Of a DNA stretch of 64,000 nucleotides, positions 7,952-16,438 are shown in pieces. Source of the DNA: an uncultured Acidimicrobiales bacterium (GTDB lineage: Bacteria; Actinomycetota; Acidimicrobiia; Acidimicrobiales; SZUA-35); the NCBI GenBank assembly GCA_938021675.1, contig CALIFY010000022.1, positions 1-64,000 on the forward strand. Direction: 5' to 3'. The position numbers and the translations under genes were made by a program. The first letter of the stretch is position 1. Each line of letters begins with the position of its first letter. The notes beneath the pieces were generated by a model. It ran no database searches. It saw nothing but the letters and a program-made list of their open reading frames with translations, and had not been told where the DNA came from.

Positions 7952-9592
7952 TCATCGCAAAGCTTCGGGAATGCTCTTGGCTTCGAGAGTTAACACCAAA
8001 CTACAGGGCGAGCCCTTTTGTCCATCAATCGAATAGAGAGAGAGCCCACCTTCACACTCACGCTGGAGGGCCAGCTCGGTACCGATATCAAAATATGTCG
8101 ATGCTTGATCGATTTCGTAACCGGCGGCCGCAAGGGTCGAGATAGCTCGCAGCCTCACAGCAAAAGGTGCGTTCTCGTCCAAAGCGACACCGCCAAGAGT
8201 CTCCTGCAAGTGAGAGAACATCGACCGAACGTCGACCTCGTTGGCGAACAAATATGATGAGCGAATGGCTGATGCCGCCAGGAGCTCACGCTGCGGATCA
8301 CCATCAGTCGAAAACTCGGTCAAGTCCTTCTTCGGCAAGTCGGGATACAGGTGTCCAGCGCTGCTCATGATACTCAAGTAATTTGGCAAACTCTCAGCGT
8401 CTAGTTGCTGCGGCGTCGCCGCAGCAACTTCAGTCTTGGTTTGCTCTACGTCCAAGCCATCTTCCCACTGCTCATAACCCGCTTCACGCAGAGCATACGT
8501 AGCCTGCAAACGTGTGGGGAGGGGTACGGATGCATTCGACTGTTGCACCAATAACGCTTCAATCGTCTTCTCGCTCGCCACCTCAGAAAAGCTCTTCTCC
8601 ATGACCCGGGCAAAGGCGAATGTCGCTTCAACGGTTGGCACGGAACGCGAAGCCGGGGTTAGCAGCCCCGTCTCCTCATCGATGCGGGCAACTATCGAAG
8701 CGCTGAGGTCAGCTTCAAGACCATCACCACCGGCCGCAACGTCAGAGTTGGCCAACAGTCCGAGCGTCGCGGCCAGCGCCAGATCATCGCTGACGAAGTC
8801 CGGAGCCACCGAGAAGGCGGCAAGTTCATCCAAGAACGTGTCCGACAGCCCAGTGTCGAGGCCCTGCTCGTTCCGCAATCGTTGAATCGCCAAGGCGTCA
8901 AGGACTGAGTTCGTCGATCGAGGCAAGGGCAACGGCTCCTCAACCATGGCCGAGACGAAGTTGCCAATTTCCGGCGATACCTGACCGGAGAGCAGCCGGT
9001 CGACCTGGGCCAGCCGATACACCAGGAACGGATGCTCGGCAGACTCGTCTATATCGATGGCGTCGAACCGTTCGACTAACGCATCACCGAATAGGTCATC
9101 GCCTGTGAGTTCTCCAGCCGACGCTGCGGCGCTGGACCATAGCCACACAGCCGCTACTTCCGAGCCAAGGTCTTGGCTCGGTTGCGGGGCGACCGAAGCA
9201 AGCAGACCAGCGTCAAGTTCTAGATTATTCGAGCCGGCGCCAGCCTTAACCATCAAGGTGAGGGCAGCCTGCAGGTTCCCAATGTCCATCGCTGCCGGAT
9301 CCCCAACTTGGACCTCGGCCATCTGCTCGAGGTCCAGTTGACGCTCTGACCATTCGGGCGCCAGATCCATGTAGTTTGCTGTCGTGGCGATACTCGGCTC
9401 AGACCGATGAGAAAGGGACTCCGGCATGTAGAACAGCCCGTTTGCGGCCTGGAACTGTCTGACGGATTCAACCAAATCAGGCGAGACCGCTGGCTGTTCC
9501 CCACTTGACGAACTGCAGCCCGCTAAAGCCGCCAAGATAAACACGTACCCAACGACGCGGAACGACACATTACCTGGACTCACACTTCTCAC
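7952..9592 (-). CDS. Predicted lipoprotein, helical-repeat type, unknown function
   Basis: This 546-residue protein has an N-terminal signal with a lipobox (LAALAGC, Cys at about 26) followed by Ser-rich residues, so it is probably an outer-face lipoprotein. The rest is acidic and predicted alpha-helical. Recurring Ala/Leu-rich helices give it the look of an alpha/alpha-toroid or helical-repeat protein, such as prenyltransferase-like or squalene-cyclase-like scaffolds; I see no catalytic motif. Two Cys near the C-terminus (RECEGG and SPCSLV) may pair. Its position between a secreted protein and an ABC cassette suggests a substrate-binding, maturation or immunity role, which is inference. Confidence 0.7.
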   Translation of the reverse strand: MRSVSPGNVSFRVVGYVFILAALAGCSSSSGEQPAVSPDLVESVRQFQAANGLFYMPESLSHRSEPSIATTANYMDLAPEWSERQLDLEQMAEVQVGDPAAMDIGNLQAALTLMVKAGAGSNNLELDAGLLASVAPQPSQDLGSEVAAVWLWSSAAASAGELTGDDLFGDALVERFDAIDIDESAEHPFLVYRLAQVDRLLSGQVSPEIGNFVSAMVEEPLPLPRSTNSVLDALAIQRLRNEQGLDTGLSDTFLDELAAFSVAPDFVSDDLALAATLGLLANSDVAAGGDGLEADLSASIVARIDEETGLLTPASRSVPTVEATFAFARVMEKSFSEVASEKTIEALLVQQSNASVPLPTRLQATYALREAGYEQWEDGLDVEQTKTEVAAATPQQLDAESLPNYLSIMSSAGHLYPDLPKKDLTEFSTDGDPQRELLAASAIRSSYLFANEVDVRSMFSHLQETLGGVALDENAPFAVRLRAISTLAAAGYEIDQASTYFDIGTELALQRECEGGLSLYSIDGQKGSPCSLVLTLEAKSIPEALR

Positions 9593-9655
9593 CCGCTAAT
9601 CCCACTTCGACTCATTCGAGACCATTGAAACACGCCAATCGGCAAGCCTGACCGC

Positions 9656-9674
9656 CGCTCGCCCGATGCGAGCG
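9656..9674 (-). terminator. Hairpin between the secreted-protein and lipoprotein genes
   Basis: A perfect 7-bp inverted repeat CGCTCGC/GCGAGCG with a 5-nt loop lies 44 bp past the stop of the small secreted-protein gene and 64 bp before the lipoprotein start. It has no U-tract. In such layouts a hairpin can lower read-through, giving more of the small secreted product than of the transporter. Confidence 0.45.
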
Positions 9675-9717
9675 ACAGTCAGACCTATCAGCCCGAATTC
9701 AACTAACCTTTTCTAGG

Positions 9718-10176
9718 TTAAATGTGTGCAGTAGCAATGCGAAAATTTCCGTAATGCAACGAGCTTGCAGATACGTCCATTCCGACGTAAATCGAAGCCC
9801 ATCCACCACAGACCGTTCCACTGAGGTACGACCCGGTGACACCGGCCGAGTTCGTCCACCGAAGAGAGTTACTACTCTCTCTCGACGACTCGATGCTCAC
9901 TCCCTTTATCGAAACGCTTCCAAGCCCTATGTCGTAAAAAGAGGTTTGGTTCGTGATATCCGAAGTAGCAGGTACGTTCATAACGGCGGAAGATGAAAAA
10001 TCGCCGCAACCAGTCCAAGAAAAGGACTGGATCCACGCATTTGCTGTGATCGTGTTGCCGTTGTCGAAACTCGTGGTTCCACTATCACTAGTAGCACCAA
10101 CCATTCCCGCTGATGCCAGTATCGCAAAAAGGCTCGACACAGCCACTACAGCCAATTTTGGCTTTATTCCTCGCAT
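9718..10176 (-). CDS. Small secreted protein, unknown function
   Basis: This 152-residue protein has a clear signal peptide (MRGIKPKLAVVAVSSLFAILASAGMVGA, cleavage near ASA or VGA). The mature part of about 120 residues is polar, Ser/Gly/Asn-rich and predicted beta-rich, with two Cys (WTGCGDF and GTVCGGW) that could form one disulfide. I chose the ATG at 10176 over the GTG at 10185 because GGGAG sits 8 nt before it and would overlap the GTG. A strong promoter precedes it. I do not recognise the family. Next to a lipoprotein and an ABC exporter-like pair it could be a toxin- or bacteriocin-like secreted effector, which is inference. Confidence 0.7.
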   Translation of the reverse strand: MRGIKPKLAVVAVSSLFAILASAGMVGATSDSGTTSFDNGNTITANAWIQSFSWTGCGDFSSSAVMNVPATSDITNQTSFYDIGLGSVSIKGVSIESSRESSNSLRWTNSAGVTGSYLSGTVCGGWASIYVGMDVSASSLHYGNFRIATAHI

Positions 10177-10218
10177 GTAGACCACTCCCAGGTGTTAGTC
10201 CATGCCACGCCCGTTGGG

Positions 10219-10247
10219 ATACTATGTTCATTAACCGGAACTGTCAA
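10219..10247 (-). promoter_or_regulatory. Sigma70-type promoter of the small secreted-protein gene
   Basis: On the minus strand the sequence reads TTGACA, then a 17-nt spacer, then TAGTAT, very close to the -35/-10 consensus and the best promoter I saw in the window. The -10 ends 43 nt before the ATG at 10176, leaving a leader of about 35 nt with its GGGAG ribosome site. Confidence 0.75.
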
Positions 10248-10522
10248 GGACTCAAACGCCGAGACAGCACGAGATGCCTTACCATGTACTAGCCGGTCAA
10301 GACGCCGCCCTTTCTTACCAGGTTGAAAGCATTTAGCTCAAGTAGATAATCTCAGAGTAACAATATCGGCTTCGATCATTTTCGCTTTTAGGCATGCGCC
10401 GATAGCCGCAATCGAGGCCGAAGCCGTCGTCCTAAGCGGTCGGCGACAGCGGTCGAAACGGCTAGGAGAAGCAGCCGACCGTCCCTACAACCACCTGGGC
10501 GACCGACGATCACCGACGGGCA
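10248..10522. other. Gene-free island edge upstream of the secreted-protein promoter
   Basis: With 10177-10247 this makes a stretch of about 345 bp without a gene. Its left part is AT-richer (for example ataatctcagagtaacaat) and its right part (10400-10522) is G+C-rich like the chromosome. The island boundary is therefore probably near 10390-10520. No ORF or RNA gene is recognised. Confidence 0.6.
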
Positions 10523-10710
10523 CGCTCAATCAACAGGGCGGATAACGCCGAGATCTACGCCGATTTCGATCGTTTCACCGACCGATGGGGCGGTGGGCGC
10601 GTCGAGGTACACGCCGATCTCAGGGCCGCCGCCCTGTGACCGTTTGGCCACAATGTGGTATCGGCCTTGCCGAAAACCGACCTCGGTGACGGTGGCCGAA
10701 AACTGACCAC
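10523..10710 (-). repeat. thiQ: Direct repeat copy B (3' end of intact thiQ)
   Basis: This 188-bp segment is the counterpart of 5837-6025, about 98% identical and in the same orientation. It forms the genuine 3' end of thiQ, including the stop codon. Similarity appears to fade at 10711 versus 6026 on one side. On the other it continues weakly for about 15 bp (gatcaccg shared), so the duplicated block ended close to the gene end. Confidence 0.9.
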
Positions 10711-11578
10711 AACCCGGCCCTCGAAGCGACAGAGCGGTGATGGGAACCACGACGACCTGACCAGGCGAGCGGCGGCGCCGCAACGGGTGCTCGACATCCA
10801 CCTCCCCAAGCGACGCTCCCTGCCACCGAAGCCGCCCGTCGCCATCGAGATCGACGCTCCACAAATTTCGGTGTCCGAGAAACTCGGCAACAAATCGAGA
10901 CCCGGGGTCAGCCCACAACTCGGCCGGTGCACCTTCGCCAAGCACCCGACCATCGGCAACGACAACAACCCGATCGGCCAACGCAAACGCCTCGGCCTGA
11001 TCGTGGGTCACGTGAACGGCGGTCTGTCCGAGCTCGGACAGAAGCAGACGCAACTCTTCGGTGAGCTGATGCCGAAGCGCCCGGTCGAGCGAACCAAGCG
11101 GCTCGTCGAGCATCAACAGCCCGGGGCGAGGGGCCAGCGCTCGGGCCAACGCCACCCGTTGGGCCTCACCACCCGACAACTGATCGGCCCGGCGCGATCC
11201 GAGGTTCTCAAGACCAACAAGATCGAGTAGCTCAGCGGTCCGGGACCGCTGAACGTCAGGGTCTTCCCCTTGCATACGTAATCCGTATGCCACGTTGCCA
11301 GCCACGTCGAGGTGGCTGAACAGACCGTGATCTTGGAACATGAGCCCCAAACCGCGTCGGTGGGTCGGTACCCCGGCGAGATCGCGACCGTCGAGCACGA
11401 TCCGTCCACCGCTCAACGGCTCAAGGCCAGCGATGGCTCGCAACAACGTCGACTTACCAGACCCGCTCGGCCCGACGACGGCCACGATCTGACCCGTGTC
11501 AGCAGCAACCGAAAACCGGTCCAGTGCGGTCCGGTCGCCATAACGAACGGATGCCTCATCGACCAACAATGCCGTCAT
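10526..11578 (-). CDS. thiQ: Thiamine ABC transporter ATP-binding protein
   Basis: This 350-residue ATPase drives thiamine or thiamine-phosphate import. It shows Walker A (GPSGSGKST), Q-loop (LMFQDHGLFSH), signature (LSGGEAQRVAL), Walker B (LLMLDEPLGSLD) and the H-loop (HVTHDQAEA). After about residue 240 a TOBE-like beta domain of importer ATPases follows. The ATG at 11578 is chosen because the homologous N-terminus begins there (MTALLVDEASVRYGD), 16 bp after the permease stop; a longer open frame runs upstream but carries unrelated sequence. It is third in thiB-thiP-thiQ order behind a TPP riboswitch. Its 3' end is duplicated at 5837-6025. Confidence 0.88.
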   Translation of the reverse strand: MTALLVDEASVRYGDRTALDRFSVAADTGQIVAVVGPSGSGKSTLLRAIAGLEPLSGGRIVLDGRDLAGVPTHRRGLGLMFQDHGLFSHLDVAGNVAYGLRMQGEDPDVQRSRTAELLDLVGLENLGSRRADQLSGGEAQRVALARALAPRPGLLMLDEPLGSLDRALRHQLTEELRLLLSELGQTAVHVTHDQAEAFALADRVVVVADGRVLGEGAPAELWADPGSRFVAEFLGHRNLWSVDLDGDGRLRWQGASLGEVDVEHPLRRRRSPGQVVVVPITALSLRGPGCGQFSATVTEVGFRQGRYHIVAKRSQGGGPEIGVYLDAPTAPSVGETIEIGVDLGVIRPVD

Positions 11579-11594
11579 CAGCCGCGTCGTCCGG

Positions 11595-13253
11595 TCACAG
11601 CAACGACACTCCGTCATCGCGACGATACTCGATGAGTGTGGCCATGGCCGCCACGAGCACGCCGATAACGACGCACAAGGCGAGCGCTTGTCCCCGGAGT
11701 TGCTGTCCCGGGTTTGACAGCAAACGGAACACGGCCAGTGGCGCGGTAAACGACCCCGCTCCCCTGGCCAAGAACGACGTCGCCCCAAACTCACCGATGC
11801 TTACTGCAGCAGCAAAACCTGCGCCGGTAGCGATGGCCCGACGAACGAGCGGCCAATCGACGGTCATCCGCACGGCCCGAGGCGATGCGCCGAGCACGGC
11901 CGCCGCTTCCCGAACCCGAGGGTCTATCGAACGGAGCGCCGGCACCATCGCCGCCAGTACGAACGGCAACCCGATGACGGCGTGAGCCACCGGAACGAGC
12001 CACACTTGCCGGTTGAGGTCGAATGCGGTTAACCCAACCAAGTATCCAAATCCAAGCGTCACCGCCGATACCCCCAGGGGCAGAAGTGCGAACGCTTCGA
12101 GGGCTCGACCGGTCGGCCCACCCCGTTCGATGGCGATAGAAGCCAAGATTCCAACAACTGCGGCCACCGCCGCGGCCACGATGGCGAACAGTATCGAGGT
12201 GACAAGAGCCTGGGCTGCCGATACCGGCAACAACGGGGACCGTTCCAAAAGCCGGGCGTAGTTCCCGAACCCGTAACCGGTACCGACCGTAAGCGACTGT
12301 TCGACCAGGACCGCCATCGGCACCCCGATAACCGCTATCGCCAGGCAACAGACGACTACTAGGTGCAGGCGTTGACGCATCGTCGTGACCTTTGTTGCCC
12401 GATCGGCTCGATTGCCGATATCGGCGTGCCGCCGCTGAAATCGAGCGGTGACCACCGCTAACACAGCAACAACGACTACCTGAATCCCGGCCAGAACGGC
12501 GGCAACTTCGAACTCCTGGCGGGCGATGGCGAACCGATAAATTTCGGTCTCGATGGTGGCTCGCCGAAGGCCGCCCAGCACCCGGATCACTCCGAAGCTG
12601 GTGAACGAAAACAGAAAGACGAGCAAAAACGATCCGGCCAACACCGGTGCCAACTGCCGCACGGTGATGGTGCGCAACACGTGGAAGGGCCCGGCACCGA
12701 GTGTGGCCGCCACCTCGGCCGGCCGCTGGTCGACGCGGGCCCAGAATCCGCCGACGATCCTGACGACGACGGCCACGTTAAAGAAGATGTGGGCGGCCAG
12801 AACGGCCCAGACCGAACGGTCCAACTCCAAGCCGAAACGGTCGAACAGCGCACCAAAGGCTGCGGCCACAACAACGGTTGGTAGCACGAATGGCACGATG
12901 ACGACCGCTCGAATCACGTCGCGGCCCCAGAACCGGTAGCGGGCGAGAACGTGGGCGATGGGTAGCCCCACACAAAGCGTTCCCAACGCCGACACCGTGG
13001 CCTGCCACACCGTAAAGGCCAGCACCGAACGGACCGACGGACGGCCGACGATCTCCAACACATCGGATGCCCCAACGCCGGCCATGCTTCGCACGAGGAC
13101 CGCGATCAGAGGCCAGATGACCAGAAGTGTCAGGAAGACAACCGGCACCCCGGCGGTGACCATGGCGGCGAGGAGGCGACGCCACACACCGGCCGAAAGA
13201 CGCAGCGATCGGCCGATCAGCGGAGCACGATCTCGGCCCACCGCTGAGTCCAT
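11595..13253 (-). CDS. thiP: Thiamine ABC transporter permease
   Basis: This 552-residue permease is a tandem fusion of two six-helix permease domains, the usual ThiP/FbpB layout. The first half carries an EAA-like loop (AEVAATLGAGPFHVLRTITVRQLAP) and the second a matching loop (REAAAVLGASPRAVRMTVDWPLVRR), the contacts for ThiQ. About twelve hydrophobic segments are visible. Its start overlaps the end of thiB by 37 bp, so the genes are co-translated. FbpB-type iron permeases look alike; the TPP riboswitch decides for thiamine. Confidence 0.88.
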   Translation of the reverse strand: MDSAVGRDRAPLIGRSLRLSAGVWRRLLAAMVTAGVPVVFLTLLVIWPLIAVLVRSMAGVGASDVLEIVGRPSVRSVLAFTVWQATVSALGTLCVGLPIAHVLARYRFWGRDVIRAVVIVPFVLPTVVVAAAFGALFDRFGLELDRSVWAVLAAHIFFNVAVVVRIVGGFWARVDQRPAEVAATLGAGPFHVLRTITVRQLAPVLAGSFLLVFLFSFTSFGVIRVLGGLRRATIETEIYRFAIARQEFEVAAVLAGIQVVVVAVLAVVTARFQRRHADIGNRADRATKVTTMRQRLHLVVVCCLAIAVIGVPMAVLVEQSLTVGTGYGFGNYARLLERSPLLPVSAAQALVTSILFAIVAAAVAAVVGILASIAIERGGPTGRALEAFALLPLGVSAVTLGFGYLVGLTAFDLNRQVWLVPVAHAVIGLPFVLAAMVPALRSIDPRVREAAAVLGASPRAVRMTVDWPLVRRAIATGAGFAAAVSIGEFGATSFLARGAGSFTAPLAVFRLLSNPGQQLRGQALALCVVIGVLVAAMATLIEYRRDDGVSLL

Positions 13254-14290
13254 TCACTCCTATTGGCCTCGATATCGGCCGGATCGAGGATCAACGGGTC
13301 CTCCACGGTGGCGGCGTGGGCCGCGTAGGAGTCAGGCAATGGGACGTCGGCGTTGGCCGGCGCAACGAACATGTTCAGCGGAATATCGGCCTGGAAGGTT
13401 TCCGACAGCATGAAATCGATGAGCAACGCCCCGGCGTCTGGTTGTTCTGTTCCGGCCAGGACTCCGGCGAACTCGACCTGCCGAAAGCAGCTGTCGACCA
13501 GCACCCCGGTCGGCGGGGTGTCGACCGGAGGGTCAGCAAAGAGTACTTCGGCCACAGGGCTTCCGGCGTAGGAAGTCACCAAGGCTTTATCGCCACCGCC
13601 CGCTTGAAATTCTCCGTAATACGCTTCGGTCCAACCGGAGGTTACCGTTACTCCACCGTCTGCCAGCTGCTGCCAATAGTCTTCCCAACCGTCCTCGCCA
13701 TACCGGGCGATCGTGGCGAGCAAGAAGGCGAATCCCGGCGATGACGTCTCCGGGTCTTGGGTCACGAAACTCGAAGCCACCGCCGGGTCGGTCAGATCAT
13801 CGAGGCTGGTCGGAGCGGTGGCGACACCGTCGGTCCAATAGTTGACGCACACGTCACCGACATCGATAGGGGTAACCCGATGCTGATCATCGAGCTCCAG
13901 CTCATCTGGAACCGACTCAAGGCCCGGAGACTGGTACGGACGGAAAATGTCGCCGTCGAGACCTCGTTGGAGGAACGTCGTGTCGATGCCGAACAGGACA
14001 TCGGCCTCGGGCTCGCCGGCGTTAAACAATGCCCGCGACACCAGCTCGCCGGCATCGCCGGCCTGGACGACCTCGACCTCGATTCCGGTTTCGTTGGTGA
14101 AGGTGTTGAACAGACCATCGCTCACGGTGAATGAATCGTGGGTCAGGAGCCGGACGGTGGTACCGGCCGGCACAGCCTCACGGTCTGGCGCTGCGATCTC
14201 GGACGTATCGCCAGCTTCGTCGCCAAAGAATGAGCAAGAGCCGAGCGTCACTATCGCTCCGAAGAAAAACGCCAACTTCTTGTACTGCAT
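13217..14290 (-). CDS. thiB: Thiamine-binding periplasmic-type lipoprotein
   Basis: This 357-residue substrate-binding protein of the thiamine importer has a lipoprotein signal (MQYKKLAFFFGAIVTLGSC, Cys at 19). The mature part follows ThiB family order: VRLLTHDSFTVSDG at the N-terminal strand, ADVLFGIDTTFLQRGL, TPIDVGDVCVNYW, VTQDPETSSPGFAFLL and TVTSGWTEAYYGEF, ending near PANADVPLPDSY. The start ATG at 14290 follows an AGGGAG ribosome site that is itself part of the TPP riboswitch. A longer open frame upstream would read through the riboswitch and is not used. Confidence 0.88.
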   Translation of the reverse strand: MQYKKLAFFFGAIVTLGSCSFFGDEAGDTSEIAAPDREAVPAGTTVRLLTHDSFTVSDGLFNTFTNETGIEVEVVQAGDAGELVSRALFNAGEPEADVLFGIDTTFLQRGLDGDIFRPYQSPGLESVPDELELDDQHRVTPIDVGDVCVNYWTDGVATAPTSLDDLTDPAVASSFVTQDPETSSPGFAFLLATIARYGEDGWEDYWQQLADGGVTVTSGWTEAYYGEFQAGGGDKALVTSYAGSPVAEVLFADPPVDTPPTGVLVDSCFRQVEFAGVLAGTEQPDAGALLIDFMLSETFQADIPLNMFVAPANADVPLPDSYAAHAATVEDPLILDPADIEANRSEWTQRWAEIVLR

Positions 14291-14294
14291 GAGA

Positions 14295-14382
14295 TGCTCC
14301 CTTTCGCTGGAATGACCCAGATCAGGTTCGGCGGGTCGACAGGAGGCCTGTCCTCTCAGCCCGGTTTCGGGCTCCCCGGTCT
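14295..14382 (-). promoter_or_regulatory. TPP (THI-box) riboswitch
   Basis: On the minus strand the conserved THI-box blocks occur in order: a GGGGAGCC-type P1/P2 strand, GGGCTGAGAGG, GACC, CCGAACCTGATCTGGGTCA, and TTCCAGCGAAAGGGAGC. These form the pyrimidine-sensing (CTGAGA) and pyrophosphate-sensing helices of the thiamine pyrophosphate aptamer. The last block contains the AGGGAG ribosome site, 7 nt before the thiB ATG. TPP binding should therefore hide the site and stop translation, as known for high-G+C bacteria. Confidence 0.93.
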
Positions 14383-14548
14383 GTGCAATTGTCCTAGCCA
14401 TCGTATTGCTTTGACAGGCGAACCCACCGTTGGTCACCCGGCTACCGCCAGGACGATACCCACGGTCTCGGCGTCTCACCACCGTCACACTCCCGGGGTG
14501 GAAGATTTCGGTGTTGCGCGAACAGGGCGCGGCGGCGACACTCTGACG

Positions 14549-15049
14549 GTGACGCCAGCGGTTGACTTACTTCGACGCATCGGCACCGTTCACCGGGTAC
14601 TGACCTATGACCATGACCCGATGGCGGCATCGTACGGGCTCGAGGCCGCCAACGCGCTCAACCTCGACCCTGCGACCGTATTCAAAACCCTTCTGGCCGA
14701 ACTCAGCATGGGTACAGCCAGCGCCGGGACCGAGATGGTTGTTGCCGTCGTCCCCGTTACCGGACAACTGAACCTCAAGTCGTTGGCAAAAGCAGCCGGC
14801 GCCAAGAAGGCGACCATGGCCGACCCGACATCGGCCGAGAGGCGAACCGGGTACGTGGTGGGCGGCATCTCTCCTCTTGGCCAGCGACAGCGGTTGCCGA
14901 CGTTCATCGACGAGAGCGCCCTGGCCTACGACAACATTCAGGTAAGCGGGGGGCGCCGCGGCCTCGAAATAGAACTAGCTCCGGCCGATTTGGCCGATGT
15001 CACCGGCGCCTCCTTCCATTCGCTGGCCTTAGCTGACGCCACATCATGA
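14549..15049 (+). CDS. ybaK: YbaK/EbsC-type Cys-tRNA(Pro) deacylase
   Basis: This 166-residue protein hydrolyses Cys mis-attached to tRNA(Pro). The family core is visible: HRVLTYDHDP, LDPATVFKTLLAEL (with the conserved catalytic-site Lys), VVAVVPVTGQLNLKSLAKA, GAKKATMADP and TGYVVGGISPLGQRQRLPTFID. The GTG at 14549 gives a protein of family length (about 160); earlier in-frame codons would run through the thiB riboswitch region and encode no conserved sequence. pncB follows after 13 bp. The alternative name, a generic aminoacyl-tRNA editing domain protein, remains possible. Confidence 0.88.
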   Translation: MTPAVDLLRRIGTVHRVLTYDHDPMAASYGLEAANALNLDPATVFKTLLAELSMGTASAGTEMVVAVVPVTGQLNLKSLAKAAGAKKATMADPTSAERRTGYVVGGISPLGQRQRLPTFIDESALAYDNIQVSGGRRGLEIELAPADLADVTGASFHSLALADATS

Positions 15050-15062
15050 TTGTCAACCTGCG

Positions 15063-16370
15063 ATGACGGTCAACCGGCCCAGCACGGCGTTGCTGACCGA
15101 CCGATACGAATTCACCATGGTCGATGCCGCATTGCGCAGCGGTCAGGCCGATCGCCGTTCGGTGTTCGAGATCTTTACCCGATCATTGCCTCCACAGCGA
15201 GGTTTCGGTGTTGTGGCCGGAACGGAGCGGGCGGTCCAGGCCATAGCCGATTTCCGGTTCGGGGATGCCGAACTCGATTGGCTACGGGACATCGACGCGG
15301 TGTCTCCCCCGACCCTGAACTACTTGGCCAACTATTCATTCACTGGAGACGTGTGGGGGTTCCGCGAGGGCGATCTTTACCTGTCGGAGTCCCCGGTGTT
15401 TACTGTCGAAGCCAGCTTTGCCGACGCGGTCGTGCTGGAGACCGTCCTGCTATCCATCTTCAATCATGATTCAGCGGTGGCATCGGCAGTGGCCCGAATG
15501 GTCGACGCTGCGGCCGGCCGGCCAGTTATCGATGGCGGTGCCCGACGAGCCCATGAAAGAGCAGCGGTATCGGCGGCCCGGGCCGCATACCTGGCCGGTG
15601 CCACCTCCACCTCCAACCTTGAGGCCGGCCGCCGGTACGGTATCCCGACCGTGGGCACGATCGGCCACGCCTTCGTTCTGGCCCACAGCGATGAGCGAAC
15701 CGCCTTCGAATCACAGCATGATCTGCTCGGACCGAACACCACCTATCTCGTCGACACCTATGACATCGAGGTCGGCATACGCACAGCCGTTTCGGTGGCC
15801 GGCTCCACGCTGGGGGCGATCAGGATCGACTCCGGCAACCTGGCAGACGAGTCGAAGCGGGCACGGGCCGTCCTCGATCAGCTCGGCGCCAACGAGACCA
15901 GCATCATCGTGTCGGGAGACCTCGACGAGTGGACGATTGCCGAGTTGGCCGACTCGCCGGTCGACGGCTATCTCGTCGGCACCAACCTGATCACCGGGTC
16001 CGGGCATCCAACGGCATCGATGGTCTACAAACTGGTAGCCATCGAAGACGACGGCGGTGCGTTACAGCCGGTCAACAAACGCTCGTCGGGCAAGGCCACG
16101 ATCGGCGGCCGAAAAGTTGCGTTCCGATGCGGTGAGGGCGGTGACCAATTTCGAGACCTGATCGTCACCGAAAACGACACCGCCATTGGCGACGTTGCCG
16201 GACCAGGGCGACGCCTCCAGGTGCCACTTGTTCGATCTGGTCAACCGCTCCCATCGCCATCGCTTGACAACATCAAGGCGTGGAACGCCGAGTGCCTCAT
16301 GGCGCTACCGGCTTCGGGCCGGGCGCTCGATGGCCTCGAACCTCCGACGCGCATCGTCGATCGTTCCTGA
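15063..16370 (+). CDS. pncB: Nicotinate phosphoribosyltransferase
   Basis: This 435-residue enzyme makes nicotinate mononucleotide from nicotinate and PRPP, with ATP hydrolysis, in NAD salvage. Motifs include the N-terminal TALLTDRYEFTMVDAAL, the catalytic His region GTIGHAFVLAH, the phosphoribosyl-binding IRIDSGNLAD and SGDLDEWTI, and YLVGTNLITGSGHPT with YKLVAI at the C-terminus. The length is normal for the actinobacterial branch. It may be co-transcribed with the ybaK-type gene 13 bp upstream and converges on soxR. Confidence 0.93.
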   Translation: MTVNRPSTALLTDRYEFTMVDAALRSGQADRRSVFEIFTRSLPPQRGFGVVAGTERAVQAIADFRFGDAELDWLRDIDAVSPPTLNYLANYSFTGDVWGFREGDLYLSESPVFTVEASFADAVVLETVLLSIFNHDSAVASAVARMVDAAAGRPVIDGGARRAHERAAVSAARAAYLAGATSTSNLEAGRRYGIPTVGTIGHAFVLAHSDERTAFESQHDLLGPNTTYLVDTYDIEVGIRTAVSVAGSTLGAIRIDSGNLADESKRARAVLDQLGANETSIIVSGDLDEWTIAELADSPVDGYLVGTNLITGSGHPTASMVYKLVAIEDDGGALQPVNKRSSGKATIGGRKVAFRCGEGGDQFRDLIVTENDTAIGDVAGPGRRLQVPLVRSGQPLPSPSLDNIKAWNAECLMALPASGRALDGLEPPTRIVDRS

Positions 16371-16438
16371 CCCCGACAGCCGCCCGTCTCGTCGGGCGGG
16401 CCAGCAATGAGCATCCGACGCCGTTCACGCCGCTACTG

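Noticed and set aside
9718-10176. Lactococcin-972-type bacteriocin
   Set aside because: The context is similar, but the mature protein lacks the family's residue pattern, so only an unknown secreted protein is claimed.
10526-11794. Longer thiQ start at 11794
   Set aside because: The first 72 codons would overlap thiP out of frame and show no ATPase similarity; ATG 11578 fits the family start.
11595-13253. Iron (FbpB) assignment for the permease
   Set aside because: Sequence alone allows it, but the TPP riboswitch and the ThiB-like binding protein point to thiamine.
13217-14488. Longer thiB start at 14488
   Set aside because: It would translate through the TPP riboswitch; the lipoprotein signal begins at 14290.
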